Below are positions 1 to 5,920 of a DNA stretch of 10,463 bases, piece by piece. Each line of letters begins with the position of its first letter. Position 1 is the first letter of the stretch. This DNA comes from Gammaproteobacteria bacterium (GTDB lineage: Bacteria; Pseudomonadota; Gammaproteobacteria; UBA6429), in contig QIKU01000016.1 in assembly GCA_003232015.1 (NCBI GenBank), forward strand, positions 1 to 10,463, read 5' to 3'. Made by a program: the position numbers and the translations under genes. Below the pieces are notes generated by a model. It searched no databases, was not told where the DNA came from, and saw only the letters and a program-made list of their open reading frames with translations.

Positions 1-1
1 T

Positions 2-1048
2 ATCCATATTGGAGCAGACTTACTGTCTCAAAAAGACTTAGTCACCCCTTATGTTAGTGGCACTCAGGTGATGATAGTCAGTAATGATATTGTTGCGCCT
101 TTATACCTTCAACAGGCGAAAGCTTTATTTTCTGATTTTCAGTGTCATACGGTTATCTTGCCCGATGGTGAGCAACACAAAACCTTAAATGATCTCAATC
201 TTATTTATGATGCACTGCTATCCAACCACTTTGACCGTTACTGCACCTTAGTTGCTTTAGGTGGCGGCGTTGTCGGTGATATGACGGGCTTTGCAGCCGC
301 AAGTTATCAACGCGGGGTAAATTTTATTCAAATACCCACTACCCTGCTGGCACAGGTTGACTCATCGGTGGGTGGTAAAACCGGGGTTAATCACCCACTT
401 GGTAAAAATATGATTGGTGCTTTTCATCAGCCCAGTTGCGTGTTGGCTGATATTAAAACGCTAAATACGCTCGAAGATAACCAGCTAAGTGCCGGACTGG
501 CCGAAGTGATTAAGTACGGCTTAATTCGTTTACCTGAATTCCTCGGCTGGCTCGAACAGAACATGCATAAGCTACTGGCGCGCGACCCGGCGGCATTAAG
601 TTATGCCATTGAAGTTTCCTGTCAGTGCAAAGCCGAAGTGGTTGCCGCGGATGAAAGAGAAAGCGGCATTCGTGCACTACTTAACCTTGGCCATACCTTT
701 GGCCACGCGATTGAATCGGGTACTGGCTATGGCAACTGGTTGCACGGCGAAGCAGTTGGCATCGGTATGCTGATGGCAGCGGACTTATCCATGCGTGAAA
801 ACTGGATAAGCGAACAGGACGTGCAGCGCGTTAAAACAATCATTGAAGCAGCAAAACTGCCGGTGCAATTACCTGCGATAATGACTTACGATATCTTTAT
901 GGACTTAATGCGTGTCGATAAAAAAGTACGTGATGGAAAAATAAACTTTGTGCTTTACAACGCGCTTGGCGATGCAAAGGTCACCCACGATTTTAAAGCG
1001 GATAACTTACGCCAGACGATTGAGCACTTTCAATCGGCTCCTAAATAA
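2..1048 (+). CDS. aroB: 3-dehydroquinate synthase (5' end cut by window edge)
   Basis: Cytoplasmic NAD- and metal-dependent enzyme that converts DAHP to 3-dehydroquinate, step 2 of the shikimate pathway. The reading frame is open to the left edge. The codons before the GTG at 68 encode IHIGADLL, which matches the conserved AroB N-terminus (Y-x-I-x-IG-x-x-LL), so the true start lies upstream and about 15-20 residues are missing. The visible part is 348 residues; the E. coli enzyme is about 362. In visible numbering it has the nucleotide-binding GGGVVGD at 87-93, the substrate loop DSSVGGKTGVNHPLGKNMIG from about 120, and the metal ligands Glu168 (GLAEVIKYG), His231 (LNLGHTFGH) and His248 (LHGEAV). 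The last codon is followed by TAA and then a 33-base gap to dgt, consistent with cotranscription. By analogy with relatives, aroK and pilMNOPQ should lie upstream; they are not visible here. Confidence 0.97.
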   Translation: MHIGADLLSQKDLVTPYVSGTQVMIVSNDIVAPLYLQQAKALFSDFQCHTVILPDGEQHKTLNDLNLIYDALLSNHFDRYCTLVALGGGVVGDMTGFAAASYQRGVNFIQIPTTLLAQVDSSVGGKTGVNHPLGKNMIGAFHQPSCVLADIKTLNTLEDNQLSAGLAEVIKYGLIRLPEFLGWLEQNMHKLLARDPAALSYAIEVSCQCKAEVVAADERESGIRALLNLGHTFGHAIESGTGYGNWLHGEAVGIGMLMAADLSMRENWISEQDVQRVKTIIEAAKLPVQLPAIMTYDIFMDLMRVDKKVRDGKINFVLYNALGDAKVTHDFKADNLRQTIEHFQSAPK

Positions 1049-1081
1049 TAGCACCAAAACAATAAAATCAGGGAACCCACC

Positions 1082-2230
1082 ATGCAACTCGCACCTTATG
1101 CAGCGCAACAATCCAGCTCACGGGGTCGCCGTTTTGCCGAAGAGTCACCCCAGTATCGTAGTGACTATCAACGCGACCGTGATCGCATTATCCATTCTTC
1201 GGCCTTCCGCCGTTTAGAATATAAAACCCAGGTTTTTGTTAACCACGAAGGCGATATGTTCCGCACTCGCTTAACCCATTCCATTGAAGTGGCACAACTC
1301 AGCCGCAGCATTGCGCGTATTTTAGAGTTGAATGAAGACTTAAGTGAAACCATCGCGCTGGCGCATGACTTAGGCCACACCCCTTTCGGCCATGCCGGAC
1401 AGGATGCACTCAATGCCTGCATGAAAGACTACGGCGGCTTCGAGCATAATTTACAATCATTACGCACCGTCGACAAACTTGAGCAAAGCTATGCCGACTT
1501 TACCGGTTTAAATCTAACCTTTGAATCCCGTGAAGGGATTTTAAAGCACTGCTCAGTTAAAAATGCCAAACAACTCGGTGACGTGGGCGAACGTTTTCTG
1601 AATAAAAAACAAGCCAGCCTTGAAGCGCAAACCGTTAATCTGGCCGATGAAATTGCCTATAATAATCATGATGTGGATGATGGATTGCGTTCAGGGCTTA
1701 TCGAAATTGATCAACTACTTGAAATCCACCTGTTTAAAGAACAGTTTGATGTGGTCAGTAAACAATATCCTGACTTGCAGGATCGCCGTCGCGTTCACGA
1801 AATTATCCGCCGAATGATAAACCGCCAGGTAGTCGACCTTATCGACACCACTCGAACAAACCTGAACGCTGCCAGGCCCGGCTCCATTGATAGTATTCGT
1901 AACCACCCTGATGAACTCGCACATTTCAGCCCTGAAATGCTGGAAATGAATCTGCAGCTAAAACGATTTTTACGCACACAAATGTACTCACATTATCGAG
2001 TTCATCGCATGTCAGCGAAAGCCGCCCATATCATCCAGCAATTATTCAACGCCTTCCTCAATGATCCAAAACTATTGAATCCTAAATACCAGCAAATTAT
2101 CACCCAAAAAGAGCAAAAAAATGCCGAACTTGGCAAAGCGCGTGCCGTCGCCGATTATATTGCAGGAATGACCGACCGCTACGCGATTGCAGAATATGAA
2201 AAGATTTTTAATCCCGCTGAATTAACCTGA
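1082..2230 (+). CDS. dgt: dGTP triphosphohydrolase-like protein (HD superfamily, type 2)
   Basis: A 382-residue HD-domain phosphohydrolase of the dGTPase family. Family members cleave dNTPs to deoxynucleoside plus triphosphate and so trim dNTP pools or oppose foreign DNA replication. The N-terminal signature ([14 protein letters not shown], about 39-52) is followed by the metal/phosphate set: His66 in [12 protein letters not shown], His95-Asp96 in [12 protein letters not shown], His99 and His104, then Asp189 in [15 protein letters not shown]. Length and the absence of the long E. coli Dgt insertions fit the shorter type 2 family, whose preferred substrate is often not dGTP. ATG 1082 is preceded by AGGGA (1070-1074) at 7-base spacing, a good ribosome-binding site. 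It follows aroB by 33 bases with no terminator between, so it is probably read from the aroB transcript. No hairpin followed by a T run was seen after the TGA. Confidence 0.93.
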   Translation: MQLAPYAAQQSSSRGRRFAEESPQYRSDYQRDRDRIIHSSAFRRLEYKTQVFVNHEGDMFRTRLTHSIEVAQLSRSIARILELNEDLSETIALAHDLGHTPFGHAGQDALNACMKDYGGFEHNLQSLRTVDKLEQSYADFTGLNLTFESREGILKHCSVKNAKQLGDVGERFLNKKQASLEAQTVNLADEIAYNNHDVDDGLRSGLIEIDQLLEIHLFKEQFDVVSKQYPDLQDRRRVHEIIRRMINRQVVDLIDTTRTNLNAARPGSIDSIRNHPDELAHFSPEMLEMNLQLKRFLRTQMYSHYRVHRMSAKAAHIIQQLFNAFLNDPKLLNPKYQQIITQKEQKNAELGKARAVADYIAGMTDRYAIAEYEKIFNPAELT

Positions 2231-2272
2231 GTAGCAACAAAACAACCTAAAAACAAATAGATACCAATGATT

Positions 2273-2331
2273 TAGTATTATACTATGCTATATTATTGAA
2301 TATAATTAATGAATGTTCAGTTGCAACATTC
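2273..2331. promoter_or_regulatory. Cluster of three inverted repeats upstream of the WGR gene
   Basis: The AT-rich 113-base gap between dgt and the WGR gene contains three dyads in a row. TAGTAT-T-ATACTA lies at 2273-2285, TATATT-ATTG-AATATA at 2289-2304, and GAATGTT-7 bases-AACATTC at 2311-2331. All arms are perfect. The third has mixed base content and ends 12 bases before the ATG at 2344, so it could be an operator or a hairpin in the mRNA leader. The first two are AT-only or nearly so and are easier to obtain by chance. No known regulator consensus was recognised. Confidence 0.35.
2301..2306 (+). promoter_or_regulatory. Candidate -10 element for the WGR-damX pair
   Basis: A perfect TATAAT sits 37 bases before the WGR start, inside the AT-rich gap and overlapping the right arm of the second dyad. 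At 16-18 base spacing no good -35 is present (TTATAC at 2278-2283 matches only two positions), and the TG of an extended -10 is out of register by one base. If used, it would need an activator, or it serves as a secondary promoter within the aroB-dgt-WGR-damX run. Confidence 0.3.
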
Positions 2332-2343
2332 GGTTAAAATAAC

Positions 2344-2619
2344 ATGCGTATTTATATGCAAATACAACAAAAGGAACAGCAGCCCCGTTACTACCAATTG
2401 TTACTACAACAGGATTTACTTGATGGCTGGACATTGGTACGAGAATGGGGAAAACAAGGCTCAAGTGGTCGAGTCAAGCGGGATCACTTCCCCTGTAAAA
2501 ATGATGCGCTCATTGCTTTAGAACGTGTTCGCGATGCACAATTAAGTCGGGGCTTTCGGGTTGTCTTTATTCAGGGTGTCGATAACAATGACAACAACAG
2601 CACCTCACTGGATTCTTAA
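2344..2619 (+). CDS. Small stand-alone WGR-domain protein
   Basis: A 91-residue protein that is almost entirely one WGR domain. RYYQLLLQQDLLDGWTLVREWG is the typical first half with strand pairs, WGKQGSSGRVKRDHF carries the Trp-Gly signature (Lys in place of the usual Arg), and the ALIALERVRDAQLSRGF helix closes the fold. WGR domains occur in PARP-type enzymes, where they bind DNA or nucleic acid ends, and in MolR-like bacterial proteins. The function of short free-standing versions is not known. No signal peptide or membrane segment is present, so it should be cytoplasmic. Starts at ATG 2344 or 2356 (codon 5) are both possible because neither has a clear Shine-Dalgarno; 2344 gives the longer product. 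The stop TAA overlaps the next ATG by one base (TAATG), tying its translation to the DamX-like gene. Family assignment is fairly sure; the role is unknown. Confidence 0.85.
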   Translation: MRIYMQIQQKEQQPRYYQLLLQQDLLDGWTLVREWGKQGSSGRVKRDHFPCKNDALIALERVRDAQLSRGFRVVFIQGVDNNDNNSTSLDS

Positions 2620-4877
2620 TGGCTAATTACGACGCCGATCAACTCAAACGCCTTGAGCCCGCCTACCTTCGGCAATACGGTTTAAATGAAGCACCGTTTT
2701 CAACCCAACACGATGATAATTTTTTATACCTTGATGCTGAGCGACATCAGCGTCTTGAAATGTTGTCGCACCTCACCCAATACAGCAACCTGTTATTAAT
2801 TGTTACCGGTGAGCGTGGTATTGGTAAAACCAGCTTACTGCGCCGCTTCTGCAACAATGCAGATGATTCATGGTATCTATGCGAAGTGCATGCACACACC
2901 ATGATGGATGCCGATTCCATGTTAACGGATATTGCCCGTGGTTTTGGGTTAAATGGCATACCCAATGATCCATCCGCCGTACAGGAAATTGTGTTTGAAC
3001 ATTTAAAAGCATTACAGAATGACGATTTAGTCCCCATACTGCTTATTGACGATGCCCATGAGCTTCCCAAAGATGCGCTTGAAACACTGTTTTATTTTGC
3101 CGACATTGAAGCCGCGCAAGGCCACTTACTACGGATTATTTTATTCTGTGAACCACAAATCGATATCATGCTGGAATCCCCCTCGATTCGTCCATTAAGA
3201 GAACGCATCACCCATACATTGGAACTGAATCCACTCGATGAAGACCAAACCGCCGAATTTATAAAACACCGCATGGCGGTTGCCGGCTTCGAAGGTGCTT
3301 CTCCATTTACACCGAAGGTCATTCAAAAAATTCATAAAATTGCCCGTGGTATTCCCTCGCATATTTGCGAGTTAGCACATTTACATCTGGACGATGCGGC
3401 CAGCCTGAATCATAAAATTAACCCCGTTGATTTAACCGAAAACACTGATTCCGATTCGAATAATCAATTTAGTGCAGAAGACTTAGGCTTCAAACCGGAT
3501 AACGAGAAACCCATCAATTATAATGCAGCCGCATTCAGCACTCGCCACATCGTTTTTATTGCCATTGTTGCTATCGTTTCTATTATTGTTTTCACTATGC
3601 AGGACACGATTAACGAAGCAGTTGCTCCAAAAGATGATTCACTCTCTACCATCAATCGTAATTTACCATCCGCAGTATCTTCTACAAAAAAAGAGCCCAT
3701 TCCATTGTTGGCTGAACAAAAAAAATCTCAGGAAATAACATTAAAAGCCCCCCCGCAACCCCCTGCGCCAGAACTAGAGGATGCACCCTCATTGCAAAAC
3801 AGCAATAAAGACGCAGCAACACCAGAACAAAAAATAACACTAGAAAATAATGTAACGCCACAACCGGAACCCACCGACTATGTGCTCAACACGGTTTCAC
3901 CGAACCCGGTTATTGGCAGCAACAAACCACAAACAATCACAATACAAGGTAGCGGCTTTAAAAGTGGCTCAAAACCACCTGCTGTATGGATTAGTTGGAC
4001 AGGTAAAACCAAAGCATTAAAGAAACATCAATATAAAATTATTGATGACAACAATATAGAACTGACTATCACCGTCGGAACAACAGCCGATAAATGGGCT
4101 GTACAATTAAAGCAAAACAACACTGAGTCAAACCGGCTTAGCTTTAATGTTATAAAACCAAAAGCAAAACCCACCACTATTACTGCTGTCGCCGGCATTA
4201 ACGATGAGCGCTGGATATTAGATCAGGAACCCAACAACTTCACTCTACAACTATTCGGCACACAGAATAAAAACAGCATTAAGAAATTTACAAAGGCCAA
4301 TAAGCTAAGCGACAAGGTTGCAGTGTACCAAACACTGCGTCAAGGTAAGCCCTGGTATGCATTAATCTACGGCAGTTACGCGACAAAAGAAGCAGCGCAA
4401 CTCATTAAAAAGAAAATCGCAAACTCAAAAGTAAAACCCTGGTTACGTCGTTTTGACAGTGTACAGGCTAAGATTAATACTGAAAAAATAGATAGCAAAC
4501 CAGCTAAGCCTAAAATAAAATTACAAACAGCTAAAGCACCCGCTGCCATTATCACCAACCCTCCTCCTACGGAAGTAAAAGACTCTGCCGCATGGCTATG
4601 GAGCCAGGATCCAAGACGCTATACCTTGCAATTACTCGGCGGACGGAACGATAAAAACATTCAGCAGTTTATTCGGAAATATAAGCTCAAAGGTAAGGCG
4701 GTTTATTTTCACACCCGCCACAATCAGCGTGACTGGTATGCGCTAGTCTATGGTAGTTACGCGAATCGTAGTGAAGCTTTGCAGGCTATTAAGAAACTTC
4801 CTGCGGCATTGCAAAAAACATCTCCCTGGGCACGTAGTTTTGCAAGTATCCATAAAGATTTAGATCAATCACAGTAA
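2619..4877 (+). CDS. damX: DamX-like AAA ATPase / IPT-TIG / double SPOR membrane protein
   Basis: A 752-residue type II membrane protein. Residues 15-270 form an ExeA-type AAA ATPase opening YLRQYGLNEAPFS, with Walker A GERGIGKT at 64-71, Walker B PILLIDDAHE at 139-148 and a likely arginine-rich sensor RPLRERI at 191-197. One hydrophobic helix spans 311-327 (HIVFIAIVAIVSIIVFT). It is followed by a Pro/Lys/Gln-rich linker (about 335-420), an IPT/TIG-like beta domain (about 423-512, ITIQGSGF signature) and two SPOR domains (about 531-615 and 658-745). Both end in the DamX pattern W-Y-A-L-x-YGSYA followed later by PW. SPOR domains bind denuded septal peptidoglycan, so a role at the division site is inferred. 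E. coli DamX has a single SPOR and is shorter. Start ATG 2619 lacks its own ribosome-binding site and overlaps the WGR stop codon. Position between aroB and gltB supports orthology with the damX genes of Pseudomonas-type genomes. Confidence 0.88.
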   Translation: MANYDADQLKRLEPAYLRQYGLNEAPFSTQHDDNFLYLDAERHQRLEMLSHLTQYSNLLLIVTGERGIGKTSLLRRFCNNADDSWYLCEVHAHTMMDADSMLTDIARGFGLNGIPNDPSAVQEIVFEHLKALQNDDLVPILLIDDAHELPKDALETLFYFADIEAAQGHLLRIILFCEPQIDIMLESPSIRPLRERITHTLELNPLDEDQTAEFIKHRMAVAGFEGASPFTPKVIQKIHKIARGIPSHICELAHLHLDDAASLNHKINPVDLTENTDSDSNNQFSAEDLGFKPDNEKPINYNAAAFSTRHIVFIAIVAIVSIIVFTMQDTINEAVAPKDDSLSTINRNLPSAVSSTKKEPIPLLAEQKKSQEITLKAPPQPPAPELEDAPSLQNSNKDAATPEQKITLENNVTPQPEPTDYVLNTVSPNPVIGSNKPQTITIQGSGFKSGSKPPAVWISWTGKTKALKKHQYKIIDDNNIELTITVGTTADKWAVQLKQNNTESNRLSFNVIKPKAKPTTITAVAGINDERWILDQEPNNFTLQLFGTQNKNSIKKFTKANKLSDKVAVYQTLRQGKPWYALIYGSYATKEAAQLIKKKIANSKVKPWLRRFDSVQAKINTEKIDSKPAKPKIKLQTAKAPAAIITNPPPTEVKDSAAWLWSQDPRRYTLQLLGGRNDKNIQQFIRKYKLKGKAVYFHTRHNQRDWYALVYGSYANRSEALQAIKKLPAALQKTSPWARSFASIHKDLDQSQ
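3686..3754 (+). other. Homopolymer-rich linker segment with two slippery A7 motifs and a C7 tract
   Basis: Within the damX linker just after the membrane helix lie A7 at 3686-3692, A8 at 3718-3725 and C7 at 3748-3754. In the reading frame, both A runs present A_AAA_AAA (the last base of a codon plus two AAA Lys codons), the classic pattern that allows -1 ribosomal or transcriptional slippage. A slip at the second run to the -1 frame would end after about 27 codons, and +1 would end after three (LRK then TAA). Either way the product would be an ATPase-TM protein without the TIG and SPOR domains. The sequence pattern is certain; any use of it is not. Confidence 0.3.
4209..4853 (+). repeat. Tandem SPOR-domain coding duplication inside damX
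   Basis: Two diverged copies encode SPOR domains: about 4209-4463 and about 4590-4853, separated by a Lys/Pro/Ala linker. They align as FTLQLFGTQNKNSIKKF with YTLQLLGGRNDKNIQQF, and as WYALIYGSYATKEAA with WYALVYGSYANRSEA. Nucleotide similarity remains around the WYAL-YGSYA segments but is otherwise low, so the duplication is old. The second copy is closer to the C-terminal SPOR of E. coli DamX (WY-LV-G-YA then L-A--Q---PWA). Confidence 0.75.
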
Positions 4878-4905
4878 ACATCGCTCATCATCGAATGCAT
4901 AATAA

Positions 4906-5583
4906 TCAAGTCTTGCTTAATTGCTCATATACAAAACCATGCAAGACTAGCCTGTCCTTCTCTTCAACAAAACGAAATTCCAACCCATAAATATAGACTG
5001 TCTTATCATCCCTTTCTTCTATTTCAACGCGACGTATCGTTGCCAGTATCTGTAAATATTGCTCAACTCCACCGACGGTTAATTTTGCTGACATACTAAT
5101 ATCGTCACTTACTTCACCAATAGCTTCATTGGTTGATAATTTAGCGCCACCCGTACTAATATCCGTTAATTTAGCCGATACAGAATCATCACTATTTTTA
5201 TCCGGGTCACCCGTTTGTACCGAAACAATGAGCCCAACATTTACTCGCTGTGCATTTCTCACCACAACCGACTCTACTTTCTTTGGATAAGATAAATGCA
5301 TATACGGATAGGGGCTTGCTTTACCCTCTAATACGGTTACGTTAAAAGCATAAACCGTTTGCACAGAAAACAGTCGAACAATAAAGATTTGCCCTTTTAC
5401 AACCCGAATTAAATCACCGTTCAAACGCGGCATCGTAACAAGAATACTCTTAGCGTCACGATAGCCAATCAGTTTCACAAAAATACGCTCATCCGAATTG
5501 CTTGAAGGATCCTGAAGTTGAATACTTTCACCAATATTTACTTTTATTTCATTAAAATTTATAGACATTTTGGTTGCTACCAT
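4906..5583 (-). CDS. YcgR-like PilZ-domain protein (predicted c-di-GMP receptor)
   Basis: A soluble protein of about 225 residues on the minus strand. The N-terminal half (about 15-105, numbering from TTG 5592) has the beta-rich YcgR/PilZN-type pattern, IGESIQLQ through VKLIGY, MPRLNGD and VVKGQIFIVRLFS. The C-terminal half is a PilZ domain with both c-di-GMP signatures intact: RNAQR (Arg112 and Arg116) and DISTGG (Asp144 to Gly149). YcgR-type proteins bind c-di-GMP and slow or redirect flagellar motors or other surface machinery; the target here is unknown. The start is uncertain: TTG 5592, ATG 5583 and ATG 5568 are in frame. A GGAG lies one base before ATG 5583, which is too close to serve it, and no choice has a well-spaced site; a TAA upstream closes the frame. 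It converges on damX (28-base gap) and diverges from gltB. No obvious -10/-35 pair was found; TTGACC on the minus strand (5684-5689) is a possible -35. Confidence 0.85.
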   Translation of the reverse strand: MVATKMSINFNEIKVNIGESIQLQDPSSNSDERIFVKLIGYRDAKSILVTMPRLNGDLIRVVKGQIFIVRLFSVQTVYAFNVTVLEGKASPYPYMHLSYPKKVESVVVRNAQRVNVGLIVSVQTGDPDKNSDDSVSAKLTDISTGGAKLSTNEAIGEVSDDISMSAKLTVGGVEQYLQILATIRRVEIEERDDKTVYIYGLEFRFVEEKDRLVLHGFVYEQLSKT

Positions 5584-5673
5584 TCTCCACAATAAAAAAC
5601 TTACCCATAAAGCTTATCGGCATTATTTTGCTTTTTGTTAGTAAATCCAGCCTCAATACAACTCTTAACATCA

Positions 5674-5716
5674 TTACATCAGCGGTCAAAGCGTAACCCA
5701 GGCTATATTGATGTAA
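5674..5716. promoter_or_regulatory. Perfect 8-bp inverted repeat upstream of the gltB promoter
   Basis: TTACATCA at 5674-5681 and TGATGTAA at 5709-5716 form perfect arms separated by 27 bases. The left arm contains the second of two ACATCA copies spaced 8 bases apart. The right arm ends 50 bases before the -35 of the gltB promoter, a position where an activator or a looping regulator could bind. It is also upstream of the PilZ gene on the other strand. It does not resemble the NtrC consensus; I cannot assign a regulator. Confidence 0.35.
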
Positions 5717-5766
5717 GCATCTGAAATATAAGACTATTTTCCCCATGAAATGAGCTGCTACAGGCA

Positions 5767-5795
5767 TTGAAGCAAGTCCGCTGGGGTTGTATACT
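5767..5795 (+). promoter_or_regulatory. Sigma70-type promoter of gltB
   Basis: TTGAAG (5767-5772, 4 of 6 matches) and TATACT (5790-5795, 5 of 6 matches) are separated by the optimal 17 bases. Transcription would begin near 5802, giving a leader of about 118 bases before the gltB ATG. A 5-bp dyad, TCCGC (5777-5781) and GCGGA (5796-5800), brackets the -10 and could be an operator or simply chance. No sigma54 -24/-12 (GG-N10-GC) element was recognised here. Confidence 0.6.
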
Positions 5796-5909
5796 GCGGA
5801 GCCATTTTGTCTCCTGATAGCGAGTCTTCCCTGGAACACACTCCCAAGCCAGGACAAACGGGCGCAACCAGCCTATTTGGCTCTAATTTATTGATTTTTA
5901 ACAGTTTAA

Positions 5910-5915
5910 ATGTAA
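5910..5915 (+). other. ATG-TAA start-stop element just before gltB
   Basis: ATGTAA occurs at 5910-5915, out of frame with gltB and ending five bases before its ATG. It occupies the place where a Shine-Dalgarno would normally lie, and no purine-rich site is visible in the preceding 20 bases. It may only reflect the A/T-rich leader; a role as a minimal upstream reading frame or a ribosome standby site is speculation. Confidence 0.15.
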
Positions 5916-5920
5916 ATCCT

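Larger units (their letters stand above)
5584..5920. promoter_or_regulatory. Divergent control region between the PilZ gene and gltB
   Basis: This 337-base stretch holds no believable gene. Going left to right it has an AT-rich leader of the PilZ gene (5584-5640), a pair of ACATCA direct repeats (5668-5673, 5676-5681) whose second copy forms an 8-bp inverted repeat with 5709-5716, the gltB promoter at 5767-5795, a roughly 118-base gltB leader with weak hairpins (CCTGG/CCAGG at 5830-5853 and AGCC/GGCT at 5870-5882), and an A/T-rich segment before the gltB start. No riboswitch recognised. No hairpin followed by a T run, so no attenuator is claimed. Confidence 0.6.

Noticed and set aside
68..70. 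GTG as the start of aroB
   Set aside because: The frame continues upstream with the conserved AroB N-terminal pattern IHIGADLL, so the gene is cut by the window edge rather than starting here.
2309..2521. 70-residue plus-strand frame overlapping the WGR gene
   Set aside because: Shadow frame; the overlapping frame encodes a clear WGR domain.
2747..3070. 107-residue minus-strand frame opposite the damX ATPase
   Set aside because: It is fully antisense to the Walker A/B region; the conserved sense frame explains it.
4320..4338. Perfect 7-bp hairpin GCAGTGT-N5-ACACTGC
   Set aside because: It lies inside the first SPOR coding segment (VAVYQTLR) with no T run; it looks like chance within constrained codons.
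5662..5689. Minus-strand promoter TTGACC-N16-TAAGAG for the PilZ gene
   Set aside because: The -35 is good, but the -10 matches only three of six positions; not strong enough for a separate feature.
5830..5853. CCTGG/CCAGG stem as an attenuator or riboswitch in the gltB leader
   Set aside because: Only five base pairs with a 14-base loop, no following T tract and no known aptamer core; kept only as a note in the control-region entry.
5552..5857. 101-residue open frame on the minus strand
   Set aside because: It overlaps the gltB promoter, the dyads and the 5' end of the PilZ gene in another frame; composition is irregular and no family is recognisable.
5807..5920. N-terminal extension of gltB from TTG 5807
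   Set aside because: It would place 38 unrelated residues before the propeptide and start about five bases from the predicted transcription start. ATG 5921 matches known GltB precursors.
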